A stretch of DNA of 34,547 nt from NCBI RefSeq assembly GCF_001939735.1, contig NZ_MJIL01000091.1:25383-59929 (forward strand). The letters run 5' to 3'. Position 1 is the first letter of the stretch, and each line of letters starts with the position of its first letter. The DNA is from Photobacterium proteolyticum (GTDB lineage Bacteria; Pseudomonadota; Gammaproteobacteria; Enterobacterales; Vibrionaceae). The notes below the pieces were generated by a model. That model was not told where the DNA came from. It did not search any database and saw only the letters and a program-made list of their open reading frames with translations. Below, one piece after another: positions 8,994-16,532 of the stretch. The translations under genes and the position numbers were made by a program.

Positions 8994-9236
8994 ATGAAAA
9001 AGACCCTGAGCTTTGCCGTTATCCATTTTACAGTTGCCTTTAGCGTCGCATACCTTCTTACCGGTGATCTCCTGATAGGTAGTGTTATGGCGATGATAGA
9101 GCCTGCCATCAACACCATTGCGTATTACTTTCACGAACGGGTTTGGCAACATCGAGCGCATCGCCTCAATCAGGTACAGAGCCGAGAACACAATAACATT
9201 TTCAGGCTCATCAACTGCCAACACTCAATCACCTAA
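8994..9236 (+). CDS. DUF2061 small membrane protein
   Basis: 80-residue protein starting MKKTLSFAVIHFTVAFSVAY, with two hydrophobic segments (about 6-24 and 28-46) followed by the conserved ...EPAINTIAYYFHERVW motif (about 40-55). This matches the DUF2061 family of small predicted membrane proteins of unknown function. The start is set by GAGAGGAAG eight bases before the ATG at 8994. The C-terminal tail (about 60-80) is basic and not conserved-looking. It stands alone between valS and the MarR-GNAT gene, with a candidate Fur box in its promoter region. Confidence 0.8.
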   Translation: MKKTLSFAVIHFTVAFSVAYLLTGDLLIGSVMAMIEPAINTIAYYFHERVWQHRAHRLNQVQSREHNNIFRLINCQHSIT

Positions 9237-9266
9237 ATGTGAGGCAAAGAAACACAGGACTTGACT

Positions 9267-9308
9267 TTGTTGCGCACCGCAATTAAATATAGTTGTACAT
9301 CGCAACAA
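9267..9308 (+). promoter_or_regulatory. inverted repeat in the MarR-GNAT promoter region
   Basis: TTGTTGCG (9267-9274) and its exact complement CGCAACAA (9301-9308) flank an AT-rich stretch containing TTAAAT/TATAGT, just upstream of the regulator's start at 9324. A TTGACT at 9261 could serve as a -35. Paired half-sites around a promoter suggest autoregulation by the MarR domain. The exact operator is not known. Confidence 0.4.
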
Positions 9309-9323
9309 CACAGGTTTAGCCAC

Positions 9324-10229
9324 ATGGATGCCAAAACATTAAGACAACTTTCTCGCCAGCTGGTCCGCCAACTCGGTATGCTAGACAACCACTGTGGCAG
9401 CATGGCCCTTACCCCGGTTCAGGCTCACACGCTTATCGAACTTGAGCACAGAGCTGCCACCGTCAATGAAATGGCCCACCGGCTTAATGTCGACAAATCC
9501 AATGCCAGCCGGACCTTGGCTATTTTACTCAATCAGGGACTGGTGCAATCTGTCCCCAACCCACTCGATAAACGCAGCCAGATCTTTGAGCTCACAACGC
9601 CAGGTAGAGACAAACTCACCGCCCTCCACCAGCAACTCAACACACAGGTCGATAACTGGCTGGATCAGATGGATACCGATGAGATCGACCGGCTCGGAGC
9701 CAGCCTAAAGCGATACACCAAATCCATGCAGGCCACCTCCCGACAAGAAGGGTATGAGATCCGGCAACTAAACCCGCTCGACAACGCGGCTGTGGCTGCG
9801 GTGATCCGCCGCGTCTCGGCAGAGTACGGCCTGACAGCAGATAAAGGCTACGGCGTTGCCGACCCAACCCTGGACACCATGAGCGAGGTGTATCAGCATG
9901 ACGGCAGCCGATATTGGGTGATTGAGCACAATAACCGCATTTTAGGTGGCGGCGGAGTTGCTCCACTGGCAGGAGAAGATAAGATTTGCGAGCTGCAGAA
10001 AATGTATTTTCTCCCCGAACTAAGAGGCCGGGGGCTGGCTCGCAAACTGGCGGTTACAGCCCTCAGGTTTGCACGCGAGCAGGGCTACCAGGGCTGCTAC
10101 CTCGAAACGACCGCCAATCTCACCGAGGCCATCGCGCTCTACCAGTCACTTGGGTTTGTCAAAATCTCCCACCCGATGGGCAACACCGGTCATGATGCCT
10201 GTGAGGTACGGATGTTGAAGACATTCTAA
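9324..10229 (+). CDS. MarR-family regulator fused to a GNAT acetyltransferase
   Basis: 302-residue two-domain protein. Residues 1-135 form a MarR-type winged helix: TVNEMAHRLNVDKSNASRTLAILLNQGLV is the helix-turn-helix, and PLDKRSQIFELTTPGRDKL the wing and following helix. Residues 148-302 form a GNAT domain with the acetyl-CoA motif LPELRGRGLARKL and the C-terminal ALYQSLGFVKI. The ATG at 9324 is chosen because homology starts at MDAKTLRQL; upstream in-frame codons overlap the promoter. MarR-GNAT fusions are a known architecture, and the acetyltransferase substrate is unknown. An inverted repeat in the promoter suggests self-control. A terminator follows. Confidence 0.85.
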   Translation: MDAKTLRQLSRQLVRQLGMLDNHCGSMALTPVQAHTLIELEHRAATVNEMAHRLNVDKSNASRTLAILLNQGLVQSVPNPLDKRSQIFELTTPGRDKLTALHQQLNTQVDNWLDQMDTDEIDRLGASLKRYTKSMQATSRQEGYEIRQLNPLDNAAVAAVIRRVSAEYGLTADKGYGVADPTLDTMSEVYQHDGSRYWVIEHNNRILGGGGVAPLAGEDKICELQKMYFLPELRGRGLARKLAVTALRFAREQGYQGCYLETTANLTEAIALYQSLGFVKISHPMGNTGHDACEVRMLKTF

Positions 10230-10236
10230 GCACAAT

Positions 10237-10261
10237 AAAAAAGCTGGCGAAAGCCAGCTTT
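10237..10261. terminator. terminator after the MarR-GNAT gene
   Basis: A perfect 8-bp stem AAGCTGGC/GCCAGCTT with a GAAA loop is preceded by a run of A. The T tail on the plus strand is short (TTT), while on the minus strand the A run gives a longer T tail. It may therefore also serve the M48 gene that ends at 10300. Confidence 0.7.
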
Positions 10262-10299
10262 GAGGTAACGAGTTCAAGAGATACTTCGTTGATAGCGCC

Positions 10300-11295
10300 T
10301 TATTGCGACAACCCTTCTATCCGTGACTCCAGCTCAGGGTGAGTGCTGAGCCACTCCGGCAGCTCGCCACTGCCCGCTGTCTCATTGAGCAACTCAAACA
10401 TCTGCCGCATCGGAACGACCGAGCCATATAGGCGCACCATCTGCCCGGCGGCATATTCATCAGCTTCTTCTTCCGCAGTGCGCGAATAGCCCTGAGTCAC
10501 CAGAAACACACCGATACCACTGAACGTGTCAATCAGACCTGTACTTTCCCCGGTCACTACTGCAACAGCAGCAGAAAGAAGCGTAGAGCGCACCAGAGAC
10601 TTCATCACATGCTGGTTCTGAATATGCCCTAGCTCATGCAATATAATACTGTCGAGTTGCTCTGAAGTCTCGGCCAGTTCAACTAAAGAATCAAAGACGA
10701 TAACCGAACCATCACTGAGTGCCATCGCATTCGGCCCATTTCCCCAACGGCGAAAAACCAGCTTGGGCTGTACGGGTAGCGGCGGCAGGTTGGTATTCAT
10801 CCGGGAGAAACGATCACTGATCGCGGTTTGCTGGCTCACCGTGAGCGCACTGGGCTCCAGCATATGCTCATCCAATGTTGCCAGCACATGCTCCCCGACA
10901 AGCTGCGGCACTTGTTCAGGCATCACCCTCACCAAGGCGCCGGTTAACCAAGGCACTCCATGGGTAAACATCAGCACGAACACCACCAACATGGCTGCCA
11001 GGCTGGCTGCTATCATAGGGATATTTCGTTCAACCCGGTGCAACCTCGATGACTTACCCGCCCCCAGCATACGCTCTAGCGACCGTGAATCATGAGCAAT
11101 GAACTGCATCCCACCGGGAAAGGTCACCTTTATCGGCAAATTTCCCAATGGCTTACTGATCTCAAGTTCAGTCAATGACCACTCTTGCTGCCCCAGTTCT
11201 GTCACCAGCTGCAGTTGACCAGAAGGTAACAGCTGCACACTGGCGTCACGCTTCTCCGAGCTCCGCGGGGGATGACAAATGCCACTAACGATCAT
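10300..11295 (-). CDS. M48-family membrane metallopeptidase
   Basis: 331-residue zinc peptidase of the M48 (Ste24/HtpX-like) family. Zinc site HELGH is at 220-224, with the third ligand probably E275 in SRTAEEEAD. One clear membrane helix is at about 94-113, with a cytoplasmic N-terminal domain of about 90 residues resembling a small beta domain, and a second hydrophobic stretch near 237-268. The C-terminus has STHPELESRI, typical of this group. Its ATG overlaps the stop of the YjgN gene by four bases (ATGA), so the two are translationally coupled and probably act together. The substrate is unknown. Confidence 0.88.
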   Translation of the reverse strand: MIVSGICHPPRSSEKRDASVQLLPSGQLQLVTELGQQEWSLTELEISKPLGNLPIKVTFPGGMQFIAHDSRSLERMLGAGKSSRLHRVERNIPMIAASLAAMLVVFVLMFTHGVPWLTGALVRVMPEQVPQLVGEHVLATLDEHMLEPSALTVSQQTAISDRFSRMNTNLPPLPVQPKLVFRRWGNGPNAMALSDGSVIVFDSLVELAETSEQLDSIILHELGHIQNQHVMKSLVRSTLLSAAVAVVTGESTGLIDTFSGIGVFLVTQGYSRTAEEEADEYAAGQMVRLYGSVVPMRQMFELLNETAGSGELPEWLSTHPELESRIEGLSQ

Positions 11296-12443
11296 CCGAT
11301 ACCTATATTCAGATCAAAGGCATTGGCAACCTCGTCAGCGACTGCAGAGTCTGTGTCAGCATCGTTGCCTTCGACAACCAGTTTATCCAGGTCACCATTA
11401 ACCACAGTCACATCAGCAATATAACGAGCCGTTCTGACTTTCACCCATGGACGAGCAAAGCCCAATGTGACAACAGTCAGCAGGAAGTTAGTCACCATCA
11501 ATGACACCAAGCCCCAGGTTGTCATTCTGGAGCCCAGGCCATACTCCGGCTCACCATCAGATTTAATTTTTCCAAACAAATAGTTACGCAATCTGGCCTG
11601 TACAAAGCCCATAACAACAAGCATCGTCAGAACCATACCGGCATACGTCGCCATCATAATTACAATCATCCCGATAGATGGACCCTGATCGCTAATCTGA
11701 CCGACGGCATCTAGCTCAGCCAGTAAAGAAGCCCCTCCGAAGACGACCCCGAGGATCAACCAAACCACGCAGATCCCTATCCCTAGCAAACCGCCGAGCA
11801 AATAGGTTTTAATATAAACCTTAAGCTCGACCTCCCCGCTAAACGCCCTGTCACCATAACGATAGCCATTAATAAAATACGACGCGACCTGAGCCGAGAT
11901 CCATGCGTAAAGCACAAAACCCAGAACAAAGGTCAATAATCCCAGCACTACGCCACCTATCGGATAACTCATCCCAACCGAAGTTGTGAAAAAGAAGCAC
12001 AATCCAATCAACAGATAGCAAAGCAAAGGCCAGCCGAGAAAAACACCGTAGGCGCCTTTCAGCGTCCCGACAAAATCAAAATGAACATTACGATAGCTCG
12101 TCACTCTGGCATCAAAGCGCGTATTGCCATGCACCAACCATGGCATTACCAGCATAAACGCCAGGAATAAGACAAGTGAAAACACCGGAAAGAAACTATT
12201 CGATACCAACCAGGCAATCACACCCAGCATGGCGACGATACGCCCTTTCAGGATTTGCATCGGCTTGGCATGGTAGTCAAACCTGTCACCCGCCAAATCG
12301 GTATTTCCGTAAAAGTACTTTTTGGTCCTGACCTTCGCCCAGGCGGAGTAAACCCCGAGGGTCACAATGCTGAGCAGAAGGTTAACAATCCAGATGCCGA
12401 AGAACTCGCGTCCCCGGCCGTAAAACCTAACCTGATTTTCCAT
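11292..12443 (-). CDS. yjgN: YjgN / DUF898-family membrane protein
   Basis: 383-residue polytopic inner-membrane protein of the YjgN (DUF898) family. The sequence has an internal duplication: WIVNLLLSIVTLGVYSAWAKVRT near residues 18-40 recurs as VTNFLLTVVTLGFARPWVKVRT near 318-339. About eight hydrophobic segments lie between, and an acidic tail (DADTDSAVADEVANAFD) follows. The biochemical role is unknown. E. coli has yjgN in the same valS-rraB neighbourhood, supporting the assignment. It is coupled by an ATGA overlap to an M48 peptidase, suggesting that a membrane scaffold and a protease work as a pair. Confidence 0.88.
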   Translation of the reverse strand: MENQVRFYGRGREFFGIWIVNLLLSIVTLGVYSAWAKVRTKKYFYGNTDLAGDRFDYHAKPMQILKGRIVAMLGVIAWLVSNSFFPVFSLVLFLAFMLVMPWLVHGNTRFDARVTSYRNVHFDFVGTLKGAYGVFLGWPLLCYLLIGLCFFFTTSVGMSYPIGGVVLGLLTFVLGFVLYAWISAQVASYFINGYRYGDRAFSGEVELKVYIKTYLLGGLLGIGICVVWLILGVVFGGASLLAELDAVGQISDQGPSIGMIVIMMATYAGMVLTMLVVMGFVQARLRNYLFGKIKSDGEPEYGLGSRMTTWGLVSLMVTNFLLTVVTLGFARPWVKVRTARYIADVTVVNGDLDKLVVEGNDADTDSAVADEVANAFDLNIGIG

Positions 12444-12783
12444 TTTCTAAATTCCATTATTATTTTTAATTTTATTGACGATAAAACCCGTCCAACAAGA
12501 TGCTGTATCAACAATTAATACATTCACCTAGGCAAACTAAGAACAACAAAGAATATCACAGCAATAAGCAACAGATATACCACAAACAAATATCATATTA
12601 GTGACTTATTTCTCAGTTATGGGCAAGCTCTCCTTGGCAGGAATAATCTATAAAATCAATCAATAAGATTTAGTTAAACAGGAGGAAAGGGGCAGAAGGA
12701 TGGGGATGAAAAACAAAGCAACGCTGTAAACAAGGCACAAAAAAAGCTGGCCACTGCCAGCTTTCTCTTGGATGAGTCAAGGC
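12444..12783. other. AT-rich intergenic region between yjgN and rraB
   Basis: About 340 bases, mostly AT-rich. It must hold the minus-strand yjgN promoter near 12450-12530, but I cannot choose among weak candidates. It also holds the rraB terminator (12738-12764). A strong AGGAGGAAAGG on the plus strand near 12680 precedes only a nine-codon frame, so I do not call a gene. Confidence 0.5.
12738..12764 (-). terminator. rho-independent terminator of rraB
   Basis: On the minus strand, a 9-bp stem AAAGCTGGC/GCCAGCTTT with a four-base loop is followed by a T run, 20 bases after the rraB stop. Confidence 0.85.
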
Positions 12784-13182
12784 TTACTCTTCACCTTCGA
12801 TCTCTTCCTCATCGTCTTCACCCGACTCAAAGTATGTGCCCCAGCCGTCATAATCGATATTGTGCTTTTCAGCCAACTTGATCAGCTTTTCTGCTTGCTC
12901 ATCAATCAGTTCAGCCTTCAGCGCAGACTCCATAACCGCATCAAAGCATACCACCTTGCCGCCGCCGTCTTCCGGAGCCAGTTCCAGTTCTTCGGCCTCT
13001 AGTACTTCAAAACCCATCTTAAAGGCTTCAACCGCGGCACCTTCTAGTTCCTCAAAGGTATCGGCAGAAAAATGATGTTCAATAGAATACAGAGAATCAG
13101 GATCGCTGCCGTCTTCCATCAATGCCGCAATAATATCGCGGGTTTCTTCTTTCTGCTCTTCAATCAGTTCTGCGTAAGACAT
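12784..13182 (-). CDS. rraB: ribonuclease E inhibitor RraB
   Basis: 132-residue acidic protein of the RraB (YjgD) family, which binds RNase E and modulates degradosome activity. The start is MSYAELIEEQKEETRDII at 13182, with GGAG eight bases upstream; the upstream in-frame extension (to 13227) is not conserved. The C-terminal tail is strongly acidic (ESGEDDEEEIEGEE), as in the family. RraB lies next to argI/argF in E. coli, and here it likewise borders the arginine locus. A perfect FNR-type palindrome lies 80 bases upstream and could act on this gene or on the divergent arc genes. Confidence 0.93.
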   Translation of the reverse strand: MSYAELIEEQKEETRDIIAALMEDGSDPDSLYSIEHHFSADTFEELEGAAVEAFKMGFEVLEAEELELAPEDGGGKVVCFDAVMESALKAELIDEQAEKLIKLAEKHNIDYDGWGTYFESGEDDEEEIEGEE

Positions 13183-13261
13183 GGGGTAACTCCAGCTGTG
13201 GAATAAAATTTCACGCAAATATCGCATGGATCGCGCACAAATACCATGCTGCTAATAAAAA

Positions 13262-13275
13262 TTGATATTTATCAA
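13262..13275. promoter_or_regulatory. perfect FNR-type binding site
   Basis: TTGATATTTATCAA matches the FNR/ANR consensus TTGAT-N4-ATCAA at all ten defined bases. It is centred about 86 bases upstream of the rraB start and about 430 upstream of the arcA remnant. A TAATAT/CATAAT hexamer at 13320-13327 would place the site near -62 for a transcript heading into the arc genes, a typical class I activator position. Anaerobic induction of ADI operons by FNR-type regulators is known in Pseudomonas (ANR); its use here is inferred. Confidence 0.65.
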
Positions 13276-13303
13276 ACTAAGCGTCGATTCTGCTCATTCG
13301 GTA

Positions 13304-13697
13304 ACCGCGACAGAAACTGCATAATATTCCCGTTTATGCGCCTCCACTGAATGAAACAAATGCGACTTTATATAGATAAAAGCGCATAACAAAACAGCGG
13401 ACAGGGGCTAAAACCGCGCTTAGAGACCATTATTTATAGGATTATTAAGTCAAGCCGGGCAGCCTTATGCATAAACATCTTCCATGATTTTAATGCCTAT
13501 AAGCATATTCACCCATTTATTGGCGAAAAATACCCTCATTACCGGATTTGATGATTCTCTTGCTGCATAATCGCCCACGAAAAATGTGAACGAAACCAAA
13601 GTTAAACCCTTCCGGGAAGCATAAAATCATCTCGCAAAACAAAAAAACAGACTCGCGGCACAGACTGTAGAGCGAATAAAATACGAGAGATACGATC
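13304..13697 (+). repeat. decayed duplicate of the arcA upstream region
   Basis: This stretch shares an ordered series of blocks with the DNA before the intact arcA: ACCGCGACAG (13304-13313 and 16116-16125), GAAACTGCATAA...TTCCC (13313-13330 and 16205-16222), GCATAAC (near 13383 and 16275), GGGCAG (near 13457 and 16352) and GAGAGATACGATC (13685-13697 and 16520-16532). Spacings differ, with a roughly 80-base gap between the first two blocks in the intact copy. TGCATAATATTCCC (13318-13331) also resembles an ARG box at 10 of 12 positions. I read this as an old duplication of the arcA promoter region. I see no gene in the 13183-13697 interval. Confidence 0.6.
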
Positions 13698-13960
13698 ATG
13701 AGTAAGTTCTATCCCGGCTCCGAGCCAGGGCGCCGACGGCGCACCTTGCAACGCCGCCTCAGAGGAGCGCTCACCTATCAGACCTTGGCAAACGGTGATA
13801 CCAGCCAAAGCGAAATGCTAACGGCCCATCACCGCCATAGGCCAGATACGGGAAGCGACTTCCTGACGCCAAATCCATACCACTCTTTAGCGACGACATC
13901 CTGCCAGCAAACCCTGTAGGGCGAGGATGATCAAAGCGCAGTCAGCAACTGTTATCGATA
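13698..13960 (+). pseudogene. arcA 5'-end remnant (pseudogene)
   Basis: The first codons, MSKFYPGSEPG...RR..L...ALT, match the intact ArcA start (MSKFYVGSEVGQLRRVLL) preceded by the identical 13-base leader. After ALTY there is an inserted stretch of about 84 bases. Homology then resumes as LTPNPYHSL (ArcA LTPSNCHELL). A frameshift follows, and FSDDILPA (13886-13909) matches ArcA LLFDDVLA in another frame. The initial frame stops at 13919. The catalytic parts (FTRD, EGGD, HLDT, C-terminal Cys) are absent. It is therefore a truncated, frameshifted copy that cannot make arginine deiminase. Weak similarity may continue to about 13975. It sits directly before arcD, so its leader may now serve arcD. 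Confidence 0.8.
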
Positions 13961-13993
13961 GCTAACTGCACAAACCGCTGATACCACTTTTCA

Positions 13994-14010
13994 CTGAACA
14001 GCTTGTTCAG
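13994..14010. promoter_or_regulatory. 17-bp palindrome upstream of arcD
   Basis: CTGAACA-GCT-TGTTCAG is a perfect 7-bp inverted repeat with a three-base centre, 84 bases before the arcD start. It could be an operator or a small hairpin in the leader. It is not followed by a T tract, so it is not a terminator. The binding protein is unknown. Confidence 0.4.
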
Positions 14011-14093
14011 GGAGCACCGTCATGCCAAGCAAAAGTTTGGCACACAGAATGACCCTTTGTGCTGGCAACAGCCATAAAGGCAAGGAGACAACA

Positions 14094-15539
14094 ATGACGA
14101 CGCAAACCGTAAACAAAGAAGAAAAAGGTGGCTTCTTTGCCAACTTTAAATTCCCTTCGGCCTATACCATTCTATTTGGCCTGATAGCCCTTGTGGCACT
14201 GATGACCTGGATCGTTCCAGCCGGCCAGTATGACCGCGTGATGAACGAAGAGCTAGGTAAAGAAGTACCTGTTACTGGAACATACAAAGCCGTAGAGAGT
14301 AACCCTCAAGGTGTTGTTGATGTCCTGCTGGCACCGATTGATGGCTTCTACGACCATAACTCGTACGAAGCTGCAGCGATTGATGTTTCGCTATTCATCC
14401 TCGTCATTGGTGGCTTCCTTGGTCTTGTTACCAAAACCGGTGCAATCGACGCCGGTATCGAACGGGTAACAGCACGACTGAAAGGCCGTGAAGAAATGAT
14501 GATACCGATCCTGATGGCACTTTTTGCCGCAGGCGGTACGATTTACGGGATGGCAGAAGAATCACTACCTTTCTACACCTTACTTGTTCCTGTAATGATG
14601 GCAGCGCGCTTCGACCCTGTTGTCGCTGCAGCAACCGTTCTTCTCGGTGCGGGTATCGGTACCCTGGGCTCAACGATTAACCCATTCGCAACAGTAATCG
14701 CAGCAAATGCCGCAGGTATTCCGTTTACTGACGGCATCATGCTGCGTGTCGCGATGCTAGTAGTAGGTTGGCTAATCTGTGTTGCCTACGTCATGCGTTA
14801 CGCAAAAATGGTACGTGCCGACCAGAGCAAGTCTCTTGTATACGACAAATACGAAGAGAACAAAGCACACTTCCTTGGCAATCAGTCAGGCGAAATGTTG
14901 GAGTTCACGACGACACGTAAAATCATCCTTGCTATCTTCGCCGCATCTTTCGGTATCATGATCTACGGCGTTGCGGTTGCAGGTTGGTGGATGGCTGAAA
15001 TCTCAGGTATGTTCCTGGCATCCACTATCATCATCGGCCTGATTGCTCGCATGAGTGAAGAAGAGCTAACATCCAGCTTTATCGACGGTGCCCGTGACCT
15101 ACTGGGTGTGGCACTGATCATCGGTATTGCACGTGGTATCGTGGTAATTATGGACCGCGGTATGATCACCGATACTATCCTGAACACAGCAGAGCATGCG
15201 GTTACAGGTCTGTCTTCTATCGTGTTCATCAACGTGATGTACTGGTTAGAAATCTTACTGTCTTTCCTAGTTCCTTCATCTTCAGGCCTGGCTGTACTGA
15301 CGATGCCTATCATGGCTCCGCTTGCTGACTTTGCTGGTGTAAGCCGTGATCTCGTCGTAACTGCCTACCAGTCAGCATCAGGTATTGTTAACCTCATGAC
15401 ACCAACATCAGCGGTTGTTATGGGTGGTCTGGCTATCGCTCGCGTCCCTTACGTACGCTGGGTGAAATGGGTGGCGCCACTGCTAGGTATTTTGACTGTA
15501 CTTATCATGGCAATGCTCAGTGTCGGTGCAATGATGTAA
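14094..15539 (+). CDS. arcD: arginine/ornithine antiporter, YfcC family (ArcD)
   Basis: 481-residue inner-membrane transporter of the YfcC/DcuC-like family with about 11-12 hydrophobic segments, starting near residue 24 (AYTILFGLIALVALMTWIVPAG). Conserved stretches include GGTIYGMAEESLPFY, GSTINPFATVIAANAAGI and LVPSSSGLAVLTMPIMAPLAD. From family knowledge, YfcC-type carriers fill the ArcD role in many ADI operons, exchanging arginine for ornithine; the classical Pseudomonas ArcD is from a different superfamily. The start is fixed by AAGGAG six bases before the ATG at 14094. It precedes arcA-arcC-argF but is separated from them by a strong terminator and about 940 bases, so it has its own transcript. 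Substrate assignment rests on context. Confidence 0.85.
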   Translation: MTTQTVNKEEKGGFFANFKFPSAYTILFGLIALVALMTWIVPAGQYDRVMNEELGKEVPVTGTYKAVESNPQGVVDVLLAPIDGFYDHNSYEAAAIDVSLFILVIGGFLGLVTKTGAIDAGIERVTARLKGREEMMIPILMALFAAGGTIYGMAEESLPFYTLLVPVMMAARFDPVVAAATVLLGAGIGTLGSTINPFATVIAANAAGIPFTDGIMLRVAMLVVGWLICVAYVMRYAKMVRADQSKSLVYDKYEENKAHFLGNQSGEMLEFTTTRKIILAIFAASFGIMIYGVAVAGWWMAEISGMFLASTIIIGLIARMSEEELTSSFIDGARDLLGVALIIGIARGIVVIMDRGMITDTILNTAEHAVTGLSSIVFINVMYWLEILLSFLVPSSSGLAVLTMPIMAPLADFAGVSRDLVVTAYQSASGIVNLMTPTSAVVMGGLAIARVPYVRWVKWVAPLLGILTVLIMAMLSVGAMM

Positions 15540-15570
15540 TTTGCCTCTCGGCATCCTTACAATCTCGACG

Positions 15571-15595
15571 AAAACCGCCTTCGGGCGGTTTTTTT
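15571..15595 (+). terminator. rho-independent terminator of arcD
   Basis: A 9-bp stem AAAACCGCC/GGCGGTTTT with the very stable TTCG tetraloop and a seven-T tail, 32 bases after the arcD stop. Confidence 0.93.
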
Positions 15596-16532
15596 ATTGG
15601 TGATTGCCGACTGCCTGTTGCCTTCTCGCAAGCACCTTCCTGAAATTTCCCGACTCGTAGCCGTCCCCTGCTCTGTTCAAACATGGCGAGCTTGCCTTTA
15701 TCTTGCCAGGTCTTTGTCTTGTCAGGGCTTTCCACCTCCCCCCCCAAAAAAGCATGACGGCCAGAAAAGCGCCCTAATTGAGCTCATAGCACCGGACATA
15801 GCGTTGAAAGGAAGTAGCTATTCCTACCGTGATTTTCCTTGAGCTGAGCTTGCAGGTCTCACACTGAATCCTGCATCTTAAGGTAGCTTGGGTATATTTG
15901 ATTTATTCATTTAAATTATCAGCAAAAATTAATTTGTTATCAGATATAAAATAAAACCTGAAATAAAAACGTTTTACGAAACATAAAAAAACGAGAAAAA
16001 CGCCTTCCTGAAAAAGCACTAAATCGTCACTAAAACTTAATAAATGCAATTAATACCAACCTGTATTAAAACTACAAAACAGACATTTTTAAAAATAAAA
16101 GGAAAAATATTTGTTACCGCGACAGTAACAAACACGATTATTTTAGATAGACAACCATATTAAGTGCATAAGATCGGTATTTCTATATGTCACCCCGATG
16201 AAAAGAAACTGCATAAACTTCCCAACCAAAAACAAAAACCAATTAAAAACAACAATATAAAGAAACAAAAACCATGCATAACCCACAAAGCACACATAAA
16301 AACCCAACCTTGAAAAGAAGCTACAAATGCATGAATTATGTTAATAAAACTGGGCAGTTAAGTTGCCCTATTAATAATTAAAGTGTGACGAAGGTCTAAG
16401 ACTGCAATTAACGAAAGAGTAGAATTAATTACAGAAACGACGCGATAGATTAAATAATCAATTTAATTACCATCGCCAAAAAACAAATAAGCCGGTGATA
16501 TTACACTGGCATAAAAATAGAGAGATACGATC
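15596..16532 (+). promoter_or_regulatory. long non-coding region upstream of arcA
   Basis: About 940 bases without a credible gene. The first 280 bases are GC-normal and include a C8 run (near 15735) and a stretch ending GGTAGCTTGGGTATA (15882-15896) that resembles a dispersed repeat. The rest, from 15890, is very AT-rich. It contains a perfect inverted repeat TTAATAC-N6-GTATTAA (16050-16069), the blocks shared with the duplicate upstream of the arcA remnant, a TGTGA half-site resembling a CRP site (16384-16399), an ARG-like TGCATAAACTTCCC (16210-16223), and the 13-base leader element ending at the arcA ATG. No promoter hexamers could be chosen with confidence. A long 5' leader or a small RNA here is possible. 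Confidence 0.5.
16520..16532 (+). repeat. 13-base leader element GAGAGATACGATC (arcA copy)
   Basis: GAGAGATACGATC ends exactly at the arcA ATG. Identical copies are at 13685-13697 (ending at the ATG of the arcA remnant) and 23296-23308 (33 bases before the argR start). Related forms precede arcC (AGAGAGACGATCCC, 17861-17874) and argF (AGAGAGATACAGATT, 18884-18898). GAGAG can act as the ribosome site in the arcA case. Its recurrence in arginine genes suggests a shared post-transcriptional signal or descent from one duplicated leader. Confidence 0.65.

Noticed and set aside
12680..12730. AGGAGGAAAGG followed by ATG on the plus strand, upstream of the rraB terminator
   Set aside because: The frame is only about nine codons long and has no further support as a gene or leader peptide.
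14022..14093. Upstream in-frame ATG extending arcD by 24 residues
   Set aside because: The extension is not hydrophobic or family-like, and the strong AAGGAG sits before the ATG at 14094.
15597..15842. Open frames on both strands in the region after arcD
   Set aside because: They have no ribosome site, recognisable motif or credible composition; they overlap the arcD terminator or non-coding repeats.
15898..15911. TTGATTTATTCATT as an FNR site upstream of arcA
   Set aside because: Only the left half-site matches; the second half (ATCAA) is absent.
16384..16399. Full CRP site TGTGA-N6-TCTAA upstream of arcA
   Set aside because: Only the left half-site is good; noted within the upstream region but not called as a separate feature.
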